DNA of 64,000 nt from Trinickia symbiotica (lineage in GTDB: Bacteria; Pseudomonadota; Gammaproteobacteria; Burkholderiales; Burkholderiaceae). The notes beneath the pieces are model-generated. The model worked only from the letters and a program-made list of their open reading frames with translations, was not told the origin of the DNA and did not search any database. This document shows, one piece after another, positions 27,549 to 35,924 of the stretch (position 1 is its first letter; every line of letters begins with the position of its first letter). Position numbers and translations under genes: made by a program. The stretch covers positions 124,001 through 188,000 of the forward strand of contig NZ_PTIR01000008.1 of assembly GCF_002934455.1 (NCBI RefSeq). The letters run 5' to 3'.

Positions 27549-28529
27549 ATGGAGATGACGATGACCGAGGCGCCTACCGTTGCACCCGGCTGGTCGGGTG
27601 CTCAACTGCCGTTTCACGAGGGCGAGCTTGCCGCGCAGGAACGGGCAGGAGTCCTAAGCGTTGCGGCGTCGATCGGACGCCGCGGCATTCGCGACTACAT
27701 GCCGGATCAGCATCGCGAGTTCTACGCGCAGTTGCCGTTCATGGTGATCGGCGGCGTCGATGCGCAGGGGCAACCGTGGTCGACGCTCCGTGTGGGTGAG
27801 CCTGGCTTTGTTTGGTCGCCCGACGCATGGACCCTGCGCATCGACGGCGGGGCACTGCCCGGCGATCCGCTCGCGGGCATTTGGCGACGCGGCTCGATGG
27901 TTGGCGGACTCGGTATTCAGCTCGAGACGCGGCGGCGCAATCGGATCAACGGCATCGTCACGACAATCGAAGGGGATACGCTCGCTTTGACGGTCAGCCA
28001 AAGCTTCGGCAATTGCCCGAAGTACATTCAAAGCCGCACGCCGATGCGTGCGTCGCGGCCCGAAGAAGGCGCGGCGCTCGAGCATTCGCGGGCTCAGCAA
28101 TTGAGCGATGCCAACCGTGCATTGATCGCTCGCGCCGACACCTTCTTCATTGCTAGCGCCAATCTGGCCGAAAGAGCAGGGCCGGCGCGCGGAATGGATG
28201 TATCGCATCGCGGCGGGTTGCCTGGGTTCGTTCGCGTCGATGACGCGGTGACATTGACGACGCCCGACCTGAGCGGCAACCGGCTCTTCAATACGATCGG
28301 CAACTTGCTCGTCGAGCCCCGAGCCGGGCTCCTCTTCATCGACTTCGAAAGCGGCGATCTGCTCTATGTCGCCGCAGAGGCGGAAATCGTCTGGAACGGC
28401 CCTGAGTTGAGCGAATTCGCGGGCGCCCAGCGGCTGGTTCGATTCCATATCCGCGAAGTGAGGAATAGCCGAGGCGTGTTCCCCTTCCGTTGGTCCGAGG
28501 TGCAGTATGCGCCACAGTTCGCGTCCTAA
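27549..28529 (+). CDS. pyridoxamine 5'-phosphate oxidase-like flavin-binding protein
   Basis: A 326-residue protein of the PNPOx-like split-barrel group. GRRGIRDYMPDQHREFYAQLPFMVIGGVDAQGQPWSTL is the first strand block. RINGIVTTIE, QSFGNCPKYIQSR, ADTFFIASAN, GMDVSHRGGLPGFVRV and GNRLFNTIGNLLVEPRAGLLFIDFESGDLLYV form two related halves with FMN-site residues. In longer relatives this domain is fused to a ferredoxin reductase; here it stands alone. The exact start is uncertain: ATGs occur at 27549, 27555 and 27561, and the last has the best-spaced GGAG. Its likely regulator is the divergent LysR gene. The substrate is unknown. Confidence 0.85.
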   Translation: MEMTMTEAPTVAPGWSGAQLPFHEGELAAQERAGVLSVAASIGRRGIRDYMPDQHREFYAQLPFMVIGGVDAQGQPWSTLRVGEPGFVWSPDAWTLRIDGGALPGDPLAGIWRRGSMVGGLGIQLETRRRNRINGIVTTIEGDTLALTVSQSFGNCPKYIQSRTPMRASRPEEGAALEHSRAQQLSDANRALIARADTFFIASANLAERAGPARGMDVSHRGGLPGFVRVDDAVTLTTPDLSGNRLFNTIGNLLVEPRAGLLFIDFESGDLLYVAAEAEIVWNGPELSEFAGAQRLVRFHIREVRNSRGVFPFRWSEVQYAPQFAS

Positions 28530-28623
28530 GCTGCGTCCGAAGTCGGCAAAGCGGCCTCGCGTTCAATATCGCGGCAGTGACGCAGATGGCCGGTGCCGTT
28601 GCGCTGCCGGAGGCGTCGCTGAA

Positions 28624-30363
28624 TTAACGGTTGAAGTCACGCCCCGAGGTGACGGCTTCCACGTACCCCGCGCGCACGACGAAGTCGCCGAAATGCTCGC
28701 CTTCGTGCCGTTCACGCGCGAAGTGACCGAGCGTCTTGTCGAGCGTATCGAGGATTCCGTCTTCTCCGACGTTCTCGAGGTACATGCGGGCGAGCCGTTC
28801 CCCGTGAAAGCCGCCGCCGAGGTAAAGGTTGTACTTGCCCGGTGCCCGCCCGGAAAGACCGATTTCGGCGACATACGGCCGCGAGCAGCCGTTCGGGCAG
28901 CCGCTCATGCGGACGGTGATCGGGACGTCGGAGAGTCGATGCCGCTCGAGCAGCGCCTCGATACGGGCGATAAGCGACGGCAGATAGCGTTCGCTTTCCG
29001 CCATCGCAAGACCGCACGTCGGCAGCGCGACGCAGGCCATCGAATTCACCCTCAGCGCGCTGCCCCAGTCAGATGCGAGCAGGCGATAGTCGCGCGCCAA
29101 TTGCTCGATGCGCTCCCGGTTTGCATCCGAGACGCGCGCGATCGTGATGTTCTGGTTCGGCGTGAGGCGGAGCGTATCGTCGTGAACTCGGGCGATTTCG
29201 CGCAAGCCGTCCAGCAACGGGCGGTCCGGCTGGTTCTCCAAGCGGCCGTTCTCGACGAAAAGCGTCAAATGATGGGCTCCGTCGTCGCCCGTTTGCCAAC
29301 CGAGCGTATCGCCGTTCGAGGTGAACGTATAGGGACGCGCGGGGGCGAGCGTGAAACCGAGCCGACGTTCGATTTCCGCCGTGACCCAATCGAGGCCGAG
29401 ATCGTCGATCGTGTATTTGAAACGCGCGTGCGCGCGTTCCAAGCGATCGCCGTAGTCGCGCTGCACACTCATCACTGCATCGCTGGTCTCGAGCACCTTG
29501 TCGGGTGTCACGAAGCCGATCACATCGGCGAGCCGCGGATAGGTCGCCGTCGATTGATCGCTACGTCCCATGCCGCCGCCGATCGCGACGTTGAAACCCT
29601 TCAATTCGCCGTTCTCGGCAATCGCGATGAATCCGAGATCCTGTGTATAGACGTCGATATCGTTGACGGGTGGAATCGCAAAGCCGATCTTGAACTTGCG
29701 CGGCATGTACGTCTTGCCGTAGAACGGCTCCTCGGGCGCTTCGGCGGGCTCACGTTCACGTGCTTCGCCATACCAGATCTCGCGATAGGCGCGCATGCGC
29801 GGAATCGCGCGATCGCTCGCGCGGTGCGCGAGGTCGTACACGGTGGAGTGGAGCGCGGATAGATGCGGATTGACCGAGCACATGACGCCGCGCGCATCGT
29901 CGCCGCATGCTGAAATGGTGTCGAGCCTCGCTTCACTCAAGCCTTGAATGAGCGGGCGCAGATCGTTCTTGAGCACCCAGTGAAACTGAACCGTTTGCCG
30001 CGTCGTCAGGCGCAGCGTCGCATTTCCGTGGGTGCGTGCGAGCTCGTCGAGCTTGAGCCATTGCTGAGTCGTGCAGACGCCTCCGGGCATTCGCACGCGG
30101 ATCATGAATTGAAACGCCGGCTCTAGTTTCTGCCGCCGACGCTCGTCGCGTACGTCGCGATCGTCCTGCAGATACATGCCGTGAAATTTGAGCAGCTTCG
30201 CGTCGTTCGCCGAAACCGCTCCGGTCAGCGGATCCGCCAGTCCTTCCCGAATCGTGCCGCGCAGCTGGTCGCTTCCCGCTTTCAGCCGTTCGTCGGCGCT
30301 CAATCGCTCGACGGGCTGTGACAGATCGCGGCTGCGATCTGGCCGAGGATGGGTTTCGCTCAT
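28624..30363 (-). CDS. cysI: sulfite reductase (NADPH) hemoprotein beta subunit
   Basis: Reduces sulfite to sulfide in cysteine synthesis with six electrons from CysJ. The protein has KFHGMYLQDDRDVR and RVRMPGGVCTTQQWLKLDELA near the N-terminus. The paired active-site region includes TTRQTVQFHWV and GDDARGVMCSVNP. The 4Fe-4S/siroheme cysteines are in CVALPTCGLAMAESE and SGCPNGCSRPYVAEIG. At 579 residues it is full length. GAGG sits six bases ahead of the ATG. It lies 101 bases downstream in coordinate order from cysJ's end, but on the minus strand cysJ is the upstream gene only if transcription enters from 32300; both face left and form cysJI. Confidence 0.96.
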   Translation of the reverse strand: MSETHPRPDRSRDLSQPVERLSADERLKAGSDQLRGTIREGLADPLTGAVSANDAKLLKFHGMYLQDDRDVRDERRRQKLEPAFQFMIRVRMPGGVCTTQQWLKLDELARTHGNATLRLTTRQTVQFHWVLKNDLRPLIQGLSEARLDTISACGDDARGVMCSVNPHLSALHSTVYDLAHRASDRAIPRMRAYREIWYGEAREREPAEAPEEPFYGKTYMPRKFKIGFAIPPVNDIDVYTQDLGFIAIAENGELKGFNVAIGGGMGRSDQSTATYPRLADVIGFVTPDKVLETSDAVMSVQRDYGDRLERAHARFKYTIDDLGLDWVTAEIERRLGFTLAPARPYTFTSNGDTLGWQTGDDGAHHLTLFVENGRLENQPDRPLLDGLREIARVHDDTLRLTPNQNITIARVSDANRERIEQLARDYRLLASDWGSALRVNSMACVALPTCGLAMAESERYLPSLIARIEALLERHRLSDVPITVRMSGCPNGCSRPYVAEIGLSGRAPGKYNLYLGGGFHGERLARMYLENVGEDGILDTLDKTLGHFARERHEGEHFGDFVVRAGYVEAVTSGRDFNR

Positions 30364-30464
30364 TTGAATCCTCTTTGGATGGTGCTGGGCCGCCCCAAGC
30401 ATTCATCCGCGCTGGGGGGCGGGGGCCTCTCCTGCGAAGGCAAAGACCCAGAGGCTTCGCGTCG

Positions 30465-32300
30465 TCAATAGACGTCGCGCTGGTAGCGCCGTTCGCGTTG
30501 CAGCTTCTGCAGATAGTCCTGCGTGGCCTCCGGGCCGAAGCCGCCTTCCTTGGCGACGATCTCGGCGAGCGTCCGATGGACGTCAGGTGCGAGCCGCTTA
30601 GCATCGCCGCAGACGTAGAGATGGGCGCCTTCCTCGAGCCATGCAAAAACGTCGCGTGCATGCGCCTTCAAACGATGCTGGACGTAGGCTTTCGCCTCGC
30701 CGTCGGAGCGACGATCGCGCGAAAACGCCACGTCCATCCGCGTCAGCAGCTTGTCCTTCAGCAGCCTCTGCCACTCGGTCTGATAGAGAAAATCAGTGCG
30801 GAAGTGACGATCGCCGAAGAAAAGCCACGACCGCCCATTCGCGCCGCGCGCCTCGCGCTCTTGCATGAAGGCACGAAACGGCGCGACGCCCGTGCCGGCG
30901 CCGATCATGATGATCGGGACATCGTCGCCAGGCAGACGAAAGTTAGGATTCCTATGCACGTAGACGGGCAGCTCCGCATCGAGCGCGACCCGGTCCGACA
31001 ACTGACCCGATGCTACGCCCGCGCGACGCTCGCCGTGCAGCTCATAGCGCACGGTCGCGAGGGTCAAATGGGCCTCTTCGGGCGCGGCGGCCAGGCTCGA
31101 CGCGATCGAATAGAGCCTCGGCTGCAGCGGCCGGAGCGTCGCCACGAAAGTTGCGGCATCGAGTCCCTCGACGGGGAACTGCCGGATCACATCGATAACG
31201 TGATGGCCGCTCAGGTAGGCCGCGCGTTCGGCGATGTGGTCGCTCGCCGCCAGGTTCCGCAGCGTTTTCGCACCGGAAAGTTCCGCCCAACGATCGAGGA
31301 ATCGCGGCGTCAGCGTAGTGATTTCGAAATGGGAAGCAAGCGCCTCGCCAAGCGCAGCTTGTTTGCCCTTCATGTCGACCGTCTGCGACGCGTCCAGCTT
31401 GAGCGTGCACAGCAACCCTTCGACGAGCGCGGGATCGTTGGTCGGTACCAGGCCCAACGCATCGCCGGGCTCGAAGTGAATACCTGAGCCTTCGAGCGAA
31501 AGCTCGATGTGTCGTGTTTCCTTGGACGAGCCGCGCCCCGAGAGCACGATGTTCTCGATGACGCGCGCGGGGTGCGGGTTGTGCTTATCGATCGCGGGCG
31601 TCGGCGTTGCAGCCACGGAAGACAGCCGCGAGGCCGTGCTCGTCGTGCTATCACCTCCTGCCGCCGTCTTAGCGAGGATGTCGAGGACATCGTCGATCCA
31701 GGCATTCGCTGCCTCTTCATAGTCGACGTCGCAATCGACTCTTGGCGCGAGGCGTTGAGCGCCGAGTTCTTCGAAACGGCGATCGAGACGCTTGCCTGCC
31801 TCGCAATAGCGCTCGTAGCTCGAATCGCCGATCGCGAGCACGCCGAAACGAACGGTAGGCAGCTTAGGCGCCTTCCGACCCTCGATAAACTCGAAGAAAT
31901 CGGCCGCTGTTTGCGGCGGATCTCCTTCGCCATATGTGCTTGCTACGATCAGGACGTCCTGCTCGTCCTTCAGTTGACGCGGCTTGTAATCGACCATGTC
32001 GTGAAGCGACACGGCCAGACCGCGTTGCGCCGCGCGCTCCGCGAGCGTTTTGGCGAGCGTGCGGCTGTTGCCTGTTTCGCTGCCGTAAAGCACGGTCAGC
32101 CGCCGGGTGGACCCGGCACCTGATTTATCTTGAGCCGTGGAGGGCGCCGGCGCGGCTTTGGCTGAGGACGCCTGTTCGAAGCCTGCCAGAAAACCGCTGA
32201 TCCAGAGCAACTGCTTGGAATCCAGCGATGAGACGAGGGCTTTGACATGCTCCCACTGGGTGTCGGTGAGATCGGGCCCTTTGAATTCGGAAACGGTCAT
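30465..32300 (-). CDS. cysJ: sulfite reductase (NADPH) flavoprotein alpha subunit
   Basis: Carries electrons from NADPH through FAD and FMN to CysI. Residues about 65-205 are the flavodoxin domain (LTVLYGSETGNSRTLAKTLAERA, VASTYGEGDPPQTAADFFEFI, AIGDSSYERYCEAGKRLD). A linker and FAD domain follow (RLYSIASS with the FAD-binding Arg-x-Tyr-Ser). The NADPH domain has IMIGAGTGVAPFRAFMQER and LFFGDRHFRTDFLYQTE. The protein ends RRYQRDVY, the usual CysJ terminus. It is the first gene of cysJI; the 282-bp upstream gap holds two palindromes and is the place to look for CysB control. Confidence 0.96.
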   Translation of the reverse strand: MTVSEFKGPDLTDTQWEHVKALVSSLDSKQLLWISGFLAGFEQASSAKAAPAPSTAQDKSGAGSTRRLTVLYGSETGNSRTLAKTLAERAAQRGLAVSLHDMVDYKPRQLKDEQDVLIVASTYGEGDPPQTAADFFEFIEGRKAPKLPTVRFGVLAIGDSSYERYCEAGKRLDRRFEELGAQRLAPRVDCDVDYEEAANAWIDDVLDILAKTAAGGDSTTSTASRLSSVAATPTPAIDKHNPHPARVIENIVLSGRGSSKETRHIELSLEGSGIHFEPGDALGLVPTNDPALVEGLLCTLKLDASQTVDMKGKQAALGEALASHFEITTLTPRFLDRWAELSGAKTLRNLAASDHIAERAAYLSGHHVIDVIRQFPVEGLDAATFVATLRPLQPRLYSIASSLAAAPEEAHLTLATVRYELHGERRAGVASGQLSDRVALDAELPVYVHRNPNFRLPGDDVPIIMIGAGTGVAPFRAFMQEREARGANGRSWLFFGDRHFRTDFLYQTEWQRLLKDKLLTRMDVAFSRDRRSDGEAKAYVQHRLKAHARDVFAWLEEGAHLYVCGDAKRLAPDVHRTLAEIVAKEGGFGPEATQDYLQKLQRERRYQRDVY

Positions 32301-32377
32301 TTCTTCCGTCGATGCAGATTAGAGTGCGTCACGCCGCCCGACCTTTTGGGGCATTCGCCTGGACGTATCGGCGCGAT

Positions 32378-32446
32378 GCGTATTACGCGTCTAGTGATTT
32401 TCTCTTGATCCGCGATAATATGCAAGCGCATTATGCGTTTGCATAT
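32378..32446. promoter_or_regulatory. two palindromes upstream of cysJ
   Basis: At 32418-32446 a 29-bp near-perfect palindrome has outer arms ATATGCAA / TTGCATAT, inner arms CGCAT / ATGCG and a single mismatched pair between them. A second, shorter one, GCGTA-T-TACGC, is at 32378-32388. The sites lie 78-146 bases ahead of cysJ on the minus strand and also just past the hipA stop. No T-run follows, so a protein-binding site is likelier than a terminator; the binder is unknown. Confidence 0.5.
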
Positions 32447-32582
32447 ATTAATGACCTTTAGTTATTTGTCCGCTTCAGCCGGATATTGGGTTGAAGCGAA
32501 ATCTTTCATAAGCGAACAAGAGCTATCGAGCTTTGTATCGGTCCGCCTGGCGCGGGTTGCTGCGCGCGGCAGCGAGCTGCCC

Positions 32583-33932
32583 TTATCGATTCTCGCGGGA
32601 TGGCGCCAGCAATTCCGAGCGACCGATTACCTGCTTCAAACTATCCGCTGGCTCAGGGTCAGAGAACCCTGCGGCTTCGATGGCCGAGCTCAAGCTCCTG
32701 AAGCGCGCTGCTTGCTTGGTACTGCGCAGCGAAGCCATGCCTTCATTCCAGGCGTGCAGCATTTGCTTTGCAATCCAACGCCATTGCGTCTCATTCTTCG
32801 CGGCTACGATGATTTCCTGCGCCACGGCGACGGCCGAGTCGCACAGTTGCTCGACCATCTCGTGATATTTCCTCGGGGTGATACCGAGGCGGGCGTTGAA
32901 AAACCTTTCGAGGGTTTTGCCGCGTGCCCATGTCTTGCGACCATCGATGGAGAGACCTGGCGGATTGGAAGCAAATCGGGGATAGGCCTGCGTTGTGACG
33001 ATGTCATAGGCCGGCGTAAAGGCGACATCATCGTATGAGGTGTAGAGAAGCGCGATGTTTTTCGAGTGGCAATCCGCGTTGCGGACGACGAAGTTAGTCA
33101 ACAGCAGCCAGCCCAGATGCTCGAGTTGTTTGCGCTGATCCGCGTTTGTCAGGTAGGCTCGCGTCGCATTCAGGACGCGTTCGGTCGAGGGCAAATACTT
33201 CTCGTGGGGGGGAAGGCCGAGCAAGCCGCACGCATCCTCGAGACCGCGGATCGGCAAGCCTGCATGATCGACGTCGAACCGGTCCACTATGAGCACGCGG
33301 CCGTCGTCGGACATGCACGTTTTTGCAACGGGTGACACTGCCAATCGCTCCAGCACGCGCATCGAATAGTATTCGTTGAAGCCGAGGTAGGGTGTTTTAT
33401 CGTCTGAGCCCTTGATGATGTGGCGACTCGTTCGAATCGTCGATTTTCCGAGAGGATGGTCTTTAGCGTTGGATGAAGGCTCCGGCGCGATGAACTTGGG
33501 CACCGCGCCGGAGATAGCGGCTCGCGCATACGTACGCACGAGCGACGCAAAGCACTCGGCCGTGTTGTCGCCGTGAAGCAGCTCCTCGATATGCACTGGT
33601 TCCAGGTCGCTGCCGGGCTCGGCTCCTTCGGGCGTAACGGTTACTCGGCCAATGCTCATGCCTCCAATGACGGCGAGCAAGGAAAGATCAGTCCCGTCCA
33701 GGTACGGGCCGAACTCTTCGCGAATGACATTGAGCAGGTAGCCTTCCGGCAAGTTCTGCCGGAAAAACGGATGGAGGTCACGTGGCCATACCCAAGGTGC
33801 TTCGCGCACCGGCATCGTCAGACTGACAAAGTCTTCGGTTGCGGCGCCGGCGCTGTACCTCAGGACATATTCATCGCGCTCACGGTAGAGTTGTGCGACT
33901 TTCTTGCCTTTCACCTGTACGTCGAGTTTCAC
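32583..33932 (-). CDS. hipA: HipA-family serine/threonine kinase toxin
   Basis: A 449-residue protein matching full-length HipA. The N-terminal couple_HipA domain includes LDVQVKGKKVAQLYRERDEYVLRYS and FFRQNLPEGYLLNVI. The kinase core has SGAVPKF, the catalytic loop NADCHSKNIALL and the metal-binding YDIVTT. HipA toxins phosphorylate targets such as glutamyl-tRNA synthetase and cause growth arrest or persistence. The start is a GTG overlapping the hipB stop in a GTGA. The local base composition looks less GC-rich than the flanking cys and mur genes, suggesting acquisition by transfer. Confidence 0.93.
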   Translation of the reverse strand: MKLDVQVKGKKVAQLYRERDEYVLRYSAGAATEDFVSLTMPVREAPWVWPRDLHPFFRQNLPEGYLLNVIREEFGPYLDGTDLSLLAVIGGMSIGRVTVTPEGAEPGSDLEPVHIEELLHGDNTAECFASLVRTYARAAISGAVPKFIAPEPSSNAKDHPLGKSTIRTSRHIIKGSDDKTPYLGFNEYYSMRVLERLAVSPVAKTCMSDDGRVLIVDRFDVDHAGLPIRGLEDACGLLGLPPHEKYLPSTERVLNATRAYLTNADQRKQLEHLGWLLLTNFVVRNADCHSKNIALLYTSYDDVAFTPAYDIVTTQAYPRFASNPPGLSIDGRKTWARGKTLERFFNARLGITPRKYHEMVEQLCDSAVAVAQEIIVAAKNETQWRWIAKQMLHAWNEGMASLRSTKQAARFRSLSSAIEAAGFSDPEPADSLKQVIGRSELLAPSRENR

Positions 33933-34195
33933 GAGCTGCCCTCACCCTGTCGTTGCTCAGCGAGAATGTCCTCTAGGGTTCGGCGATGCCCATGCTTGAC
34001 GATGCGCAGGTCGTAACCTGCCGCCTCGAGCAGCCGCACGAGTGCGGAGACGCTCATGTCGCCACGGGCGAGCGTCTCCATCCGGGCAACCGTTGTGCGG
34101 GCTACGCCGGCGCGTTGCGCAGCCTCTTCCTGCGACAGGTTGGCTTCGCGTCGCGCATCGCGGAGCATAGTAGCGACATCGGCCAGTGTCGTCAT
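33929..34195 (-). CDS. hipB: HipB-like antitoxin, XRE/Cro helix-turn-helix
   Basis: An 88-residue DNA-binding protein. MLRDARREANLSQEEAAQRAGVARTTVARMETLARGDMSVSALVRLLEAAGYDL is a clear Cro/C1-type helix-turn-helix. The C-terminal tail (RRTLEDILAEQRQGEGSS) is the likely toxin-contacting part. The ATG at 34195 is chosen because one copy of the presumed operator and the promoter lie immediately upstream; the in-frame start at 34264 would put them inside the gene. It overlaps hipA by 4 bp. Confidence 0.92.
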   Translation of the reverse strand: MTTLADVATMLRDARREANLSQEEAAQRAGVARTTVARMETLARGDMSVSALVRLLEAAGYDLRIVKHGHRRTLEDILAEQRQGEGSS

Positions 34196-34196
34196 T

Positions 34197-34329
34197 TGTA
34201 GCCCCAAGGCACCGAGGATGGCAAAACCAGTGATCACTGTAGCCCCCCGAGCACAGTTTTGCAAGTCACCATTGTAGCCCCGCAGCTACAATGCGGAAGA
34301 ATCGGTGGATTTCGTGGCTCTGGGGCTAC
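34197..34329 (-). promoter_or_regulatory. hipBA promoter with repeated operator motif (GGGGCTACA)
   Basis: The 9-mer TGTAGCCCC occurs at 34197, 34238 and 34273 on the plus strand, and its inverted form GGGGCTAC at 34322. At 34271-34292, ATTGTAGC and GCTACAAT form a perfect inverted repeat with a 6-bp spacer. On the minus strand a -35 TTGCAA (34259-34264) and -10 TACAGT (34236-34241), 17 bp apart, place the second motif copy over the -10. This is the layout of an autorepressed antitoxin promoter; binding by this HipB is inferred. Confidence 0.65.
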
Positions 34330-34366
34330 GCCCGACGGTCAAGAATAAACTCGAGAGAAGGCCCCT

Positions 34367-35341
34367 CTAGGAGCCGATCGCAAAAACCGCTCGCTCACCG
34401 AGGGAATCAAAAAATCCGACCGTGCCCTCGTCGAAGGTCACGATCCGTTGCGCTTTCGGATTCGTCGCCACCCACTCCCGCTTGAGCACGCCGCCGCTGC
34501 GGCTCCAAACAGACAGCTTTCCGGGGCGATAAGCCGCCGCCAGGCGCTCCCCTTCCGCGTCGAACGCGAAGTCGGAATAACTGTGGTGACTGTGATGCGT
34601 GGGTCTTCCGTCCGCCAGGTCCAGCGGATCCGGTTGGTAAGCATCGGCGACATCGATCCCCTTCGCCAGATCCACGAGTACGAGTCCCGCGTGATATCCC
34701 AAGATCGCAACCAGTTCGCCCCTCGGATCGCCTCTCAATGCAGCCGGCGCGAAAGTTTTATAGCTGGTTGCGGCGGGTAGTTCGACTCGATGTTCCTCGC
34801 GACCGCTGTCTAGATCGAAGACGGTCAGGTCGGCAAGCTGTTCTTCGCAGCGATGGCCACGCGAGATCGCGACGCGCCTATTAGGAAGTAAGGCGCAGGC
34901 ATGGGCAGGCCCTCCGTGGAGCACGCCCAATTGACCGAGATGCTTCTCGAAGATTCGCGTTCCGTCGTGCTTTCTAACAATGATGATGCCGTCTTCGAAA
35001 TACGCGATGTGCTCGCGATCGACAGCGGGCAGTGCGCTTGTTGAGATGCCGACCTCACGAGCAGCCCCTTCTCTCATGTTTATCGAGATCAATCGCCGCA
35101 GGATACCTGTGTCGCTGACTTGTCCGCCGGTAAGGGCGTAGATCAGTTCTCCATCCGGCGTGATTTGGTGTCCCGCGCTCAGTTCCGATAGGGAATACGA
35201 GCTGATCACCTCGCCGGTAGTCCTTTGGATCTCAAGCGTTGTTTCCGGAAATTTTCGTGAAAGAACTTCTTGGCAAATAAAAGGACCGTGCTGGGTCCCA
35301 CTATGATTACCTTTTTTCTTTTGATTCGATTTGGCGTTCAT
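34367..35341 (-). CDS. uncharacterised beta-propeller-like protein
   Basis: About 324 residues with repeated segments of WD40/propeller character: SLSELSAGHQITPDGELIYALTGG, LISINMREGAA, ADLTVFDLDSGREEHRVELP, SYSDFAFDAEGERLAAAYRPGKLSVWSRSGG and QRIVTFDEGTVGFFDSLGERAVFAIGS. No catalytic motif is evident and I do not recognise the family. The start is uncertain: the ATG at 35341 (MNAKSNQKKKGNHSG) lacks a good ribosome binding site, and an ATG at 35407 would add a hydrophobic segment. It lies beside hipBA in what looks like an accessory insert. Confidence 0.6.
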   Translation of the reverse strand: MNAKSNQKKKGNHSGTQHGPFICQEVLSRKFPETTLEIQRTTGEVISSYSLSELSAGHQITPDGELIYALTGGQVSDTGILRRLISINMREGAAREVGISTSALPAVDREHIAYFEDGIIIVRKHDGTRIFEKHLGQLGVLHGGPAHACALLPNRRVAISRGHRCEEQLADLTVFDLDSGREEHRVELPAATSYKTFAPAALRGDPRGELVAILGYHAGLVLVDLAKGIDVADAYQPDPLDLADGRPTHHSHHSYSDFAFDAEGERLAAAYRPGKLSVWSRSGGVLKREWVATNPKAQRIVTFDEGTVGFFDSLGERAVFAIGS

Positions 35342-35924
35342 CGTGTGTCCGTGACCCTTTGCAGTCGCTATGGATAGTGTTGAGAGACTGCCTCCGATAA
35401 GAAGCATATCTCGATTGGATCTTTTGCCGGAAGGGGTTCGAATTACCGCGATGAAAGAAATATAGCACCGTCCGGCGGTCGCCGGAGCGAGCGCCAGATC
35501 GCGAGCCGTTCGCGCCGCCACGATATCAAACGCGCTGGCCGAAGCTTCGGCGGCGTCCTCGGCTCTAGCCCGGTGAGTGCTCTGAGCGGCTCAGAGCTTT
35601 CGCGGTGCGCTCCGTCAGCAACGGCAAGCGGTGGGTTATCCCCAGATTTTGTTGGCAAACCTGTGAATAACTCCCGCATAGTTAGCGCAAGTACCTGACG
35701 GAAAACGCGCAAGCTTTCGTGCGATGTCGCCCGAGCAAAAACGGGGCGCGGTGGCGAGGTCGTCTTGCCGATGCGATCGGCATCTGGTACGGGTGCGCGT
35801 CGGATGACGCCGCATCGATACTCGGGAAGGCCCGCATATTGATTTCAAAACATCGCGGCGCCGTCGATGGCATGATATGCGCCTTGACATTCCTGGCTTT
35901 TTCACCCCCGCCCTGTCCCCGAAT
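35342..35924. other. gene-poor stretch upstream of the MurA-like gene, with a palindrome and two DnaA-box-like 9-mers
   Basis: I see no convincing gene in these 583 bases. A perfect 19-bp palindrome (GCTCTGAGC-G-GCTCAGAGC) is at 35579-35597 and is followed by TTT, so it could be a weak terminator hairpin or an operator. TTATCCCCA (35636) and TGTGAATAA (35662, the reverse of TTATTCACA) each differ by one base from the DnaA-box consensus. The MurA-like gene's promoter must also lie here. Confidence 0.45.
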
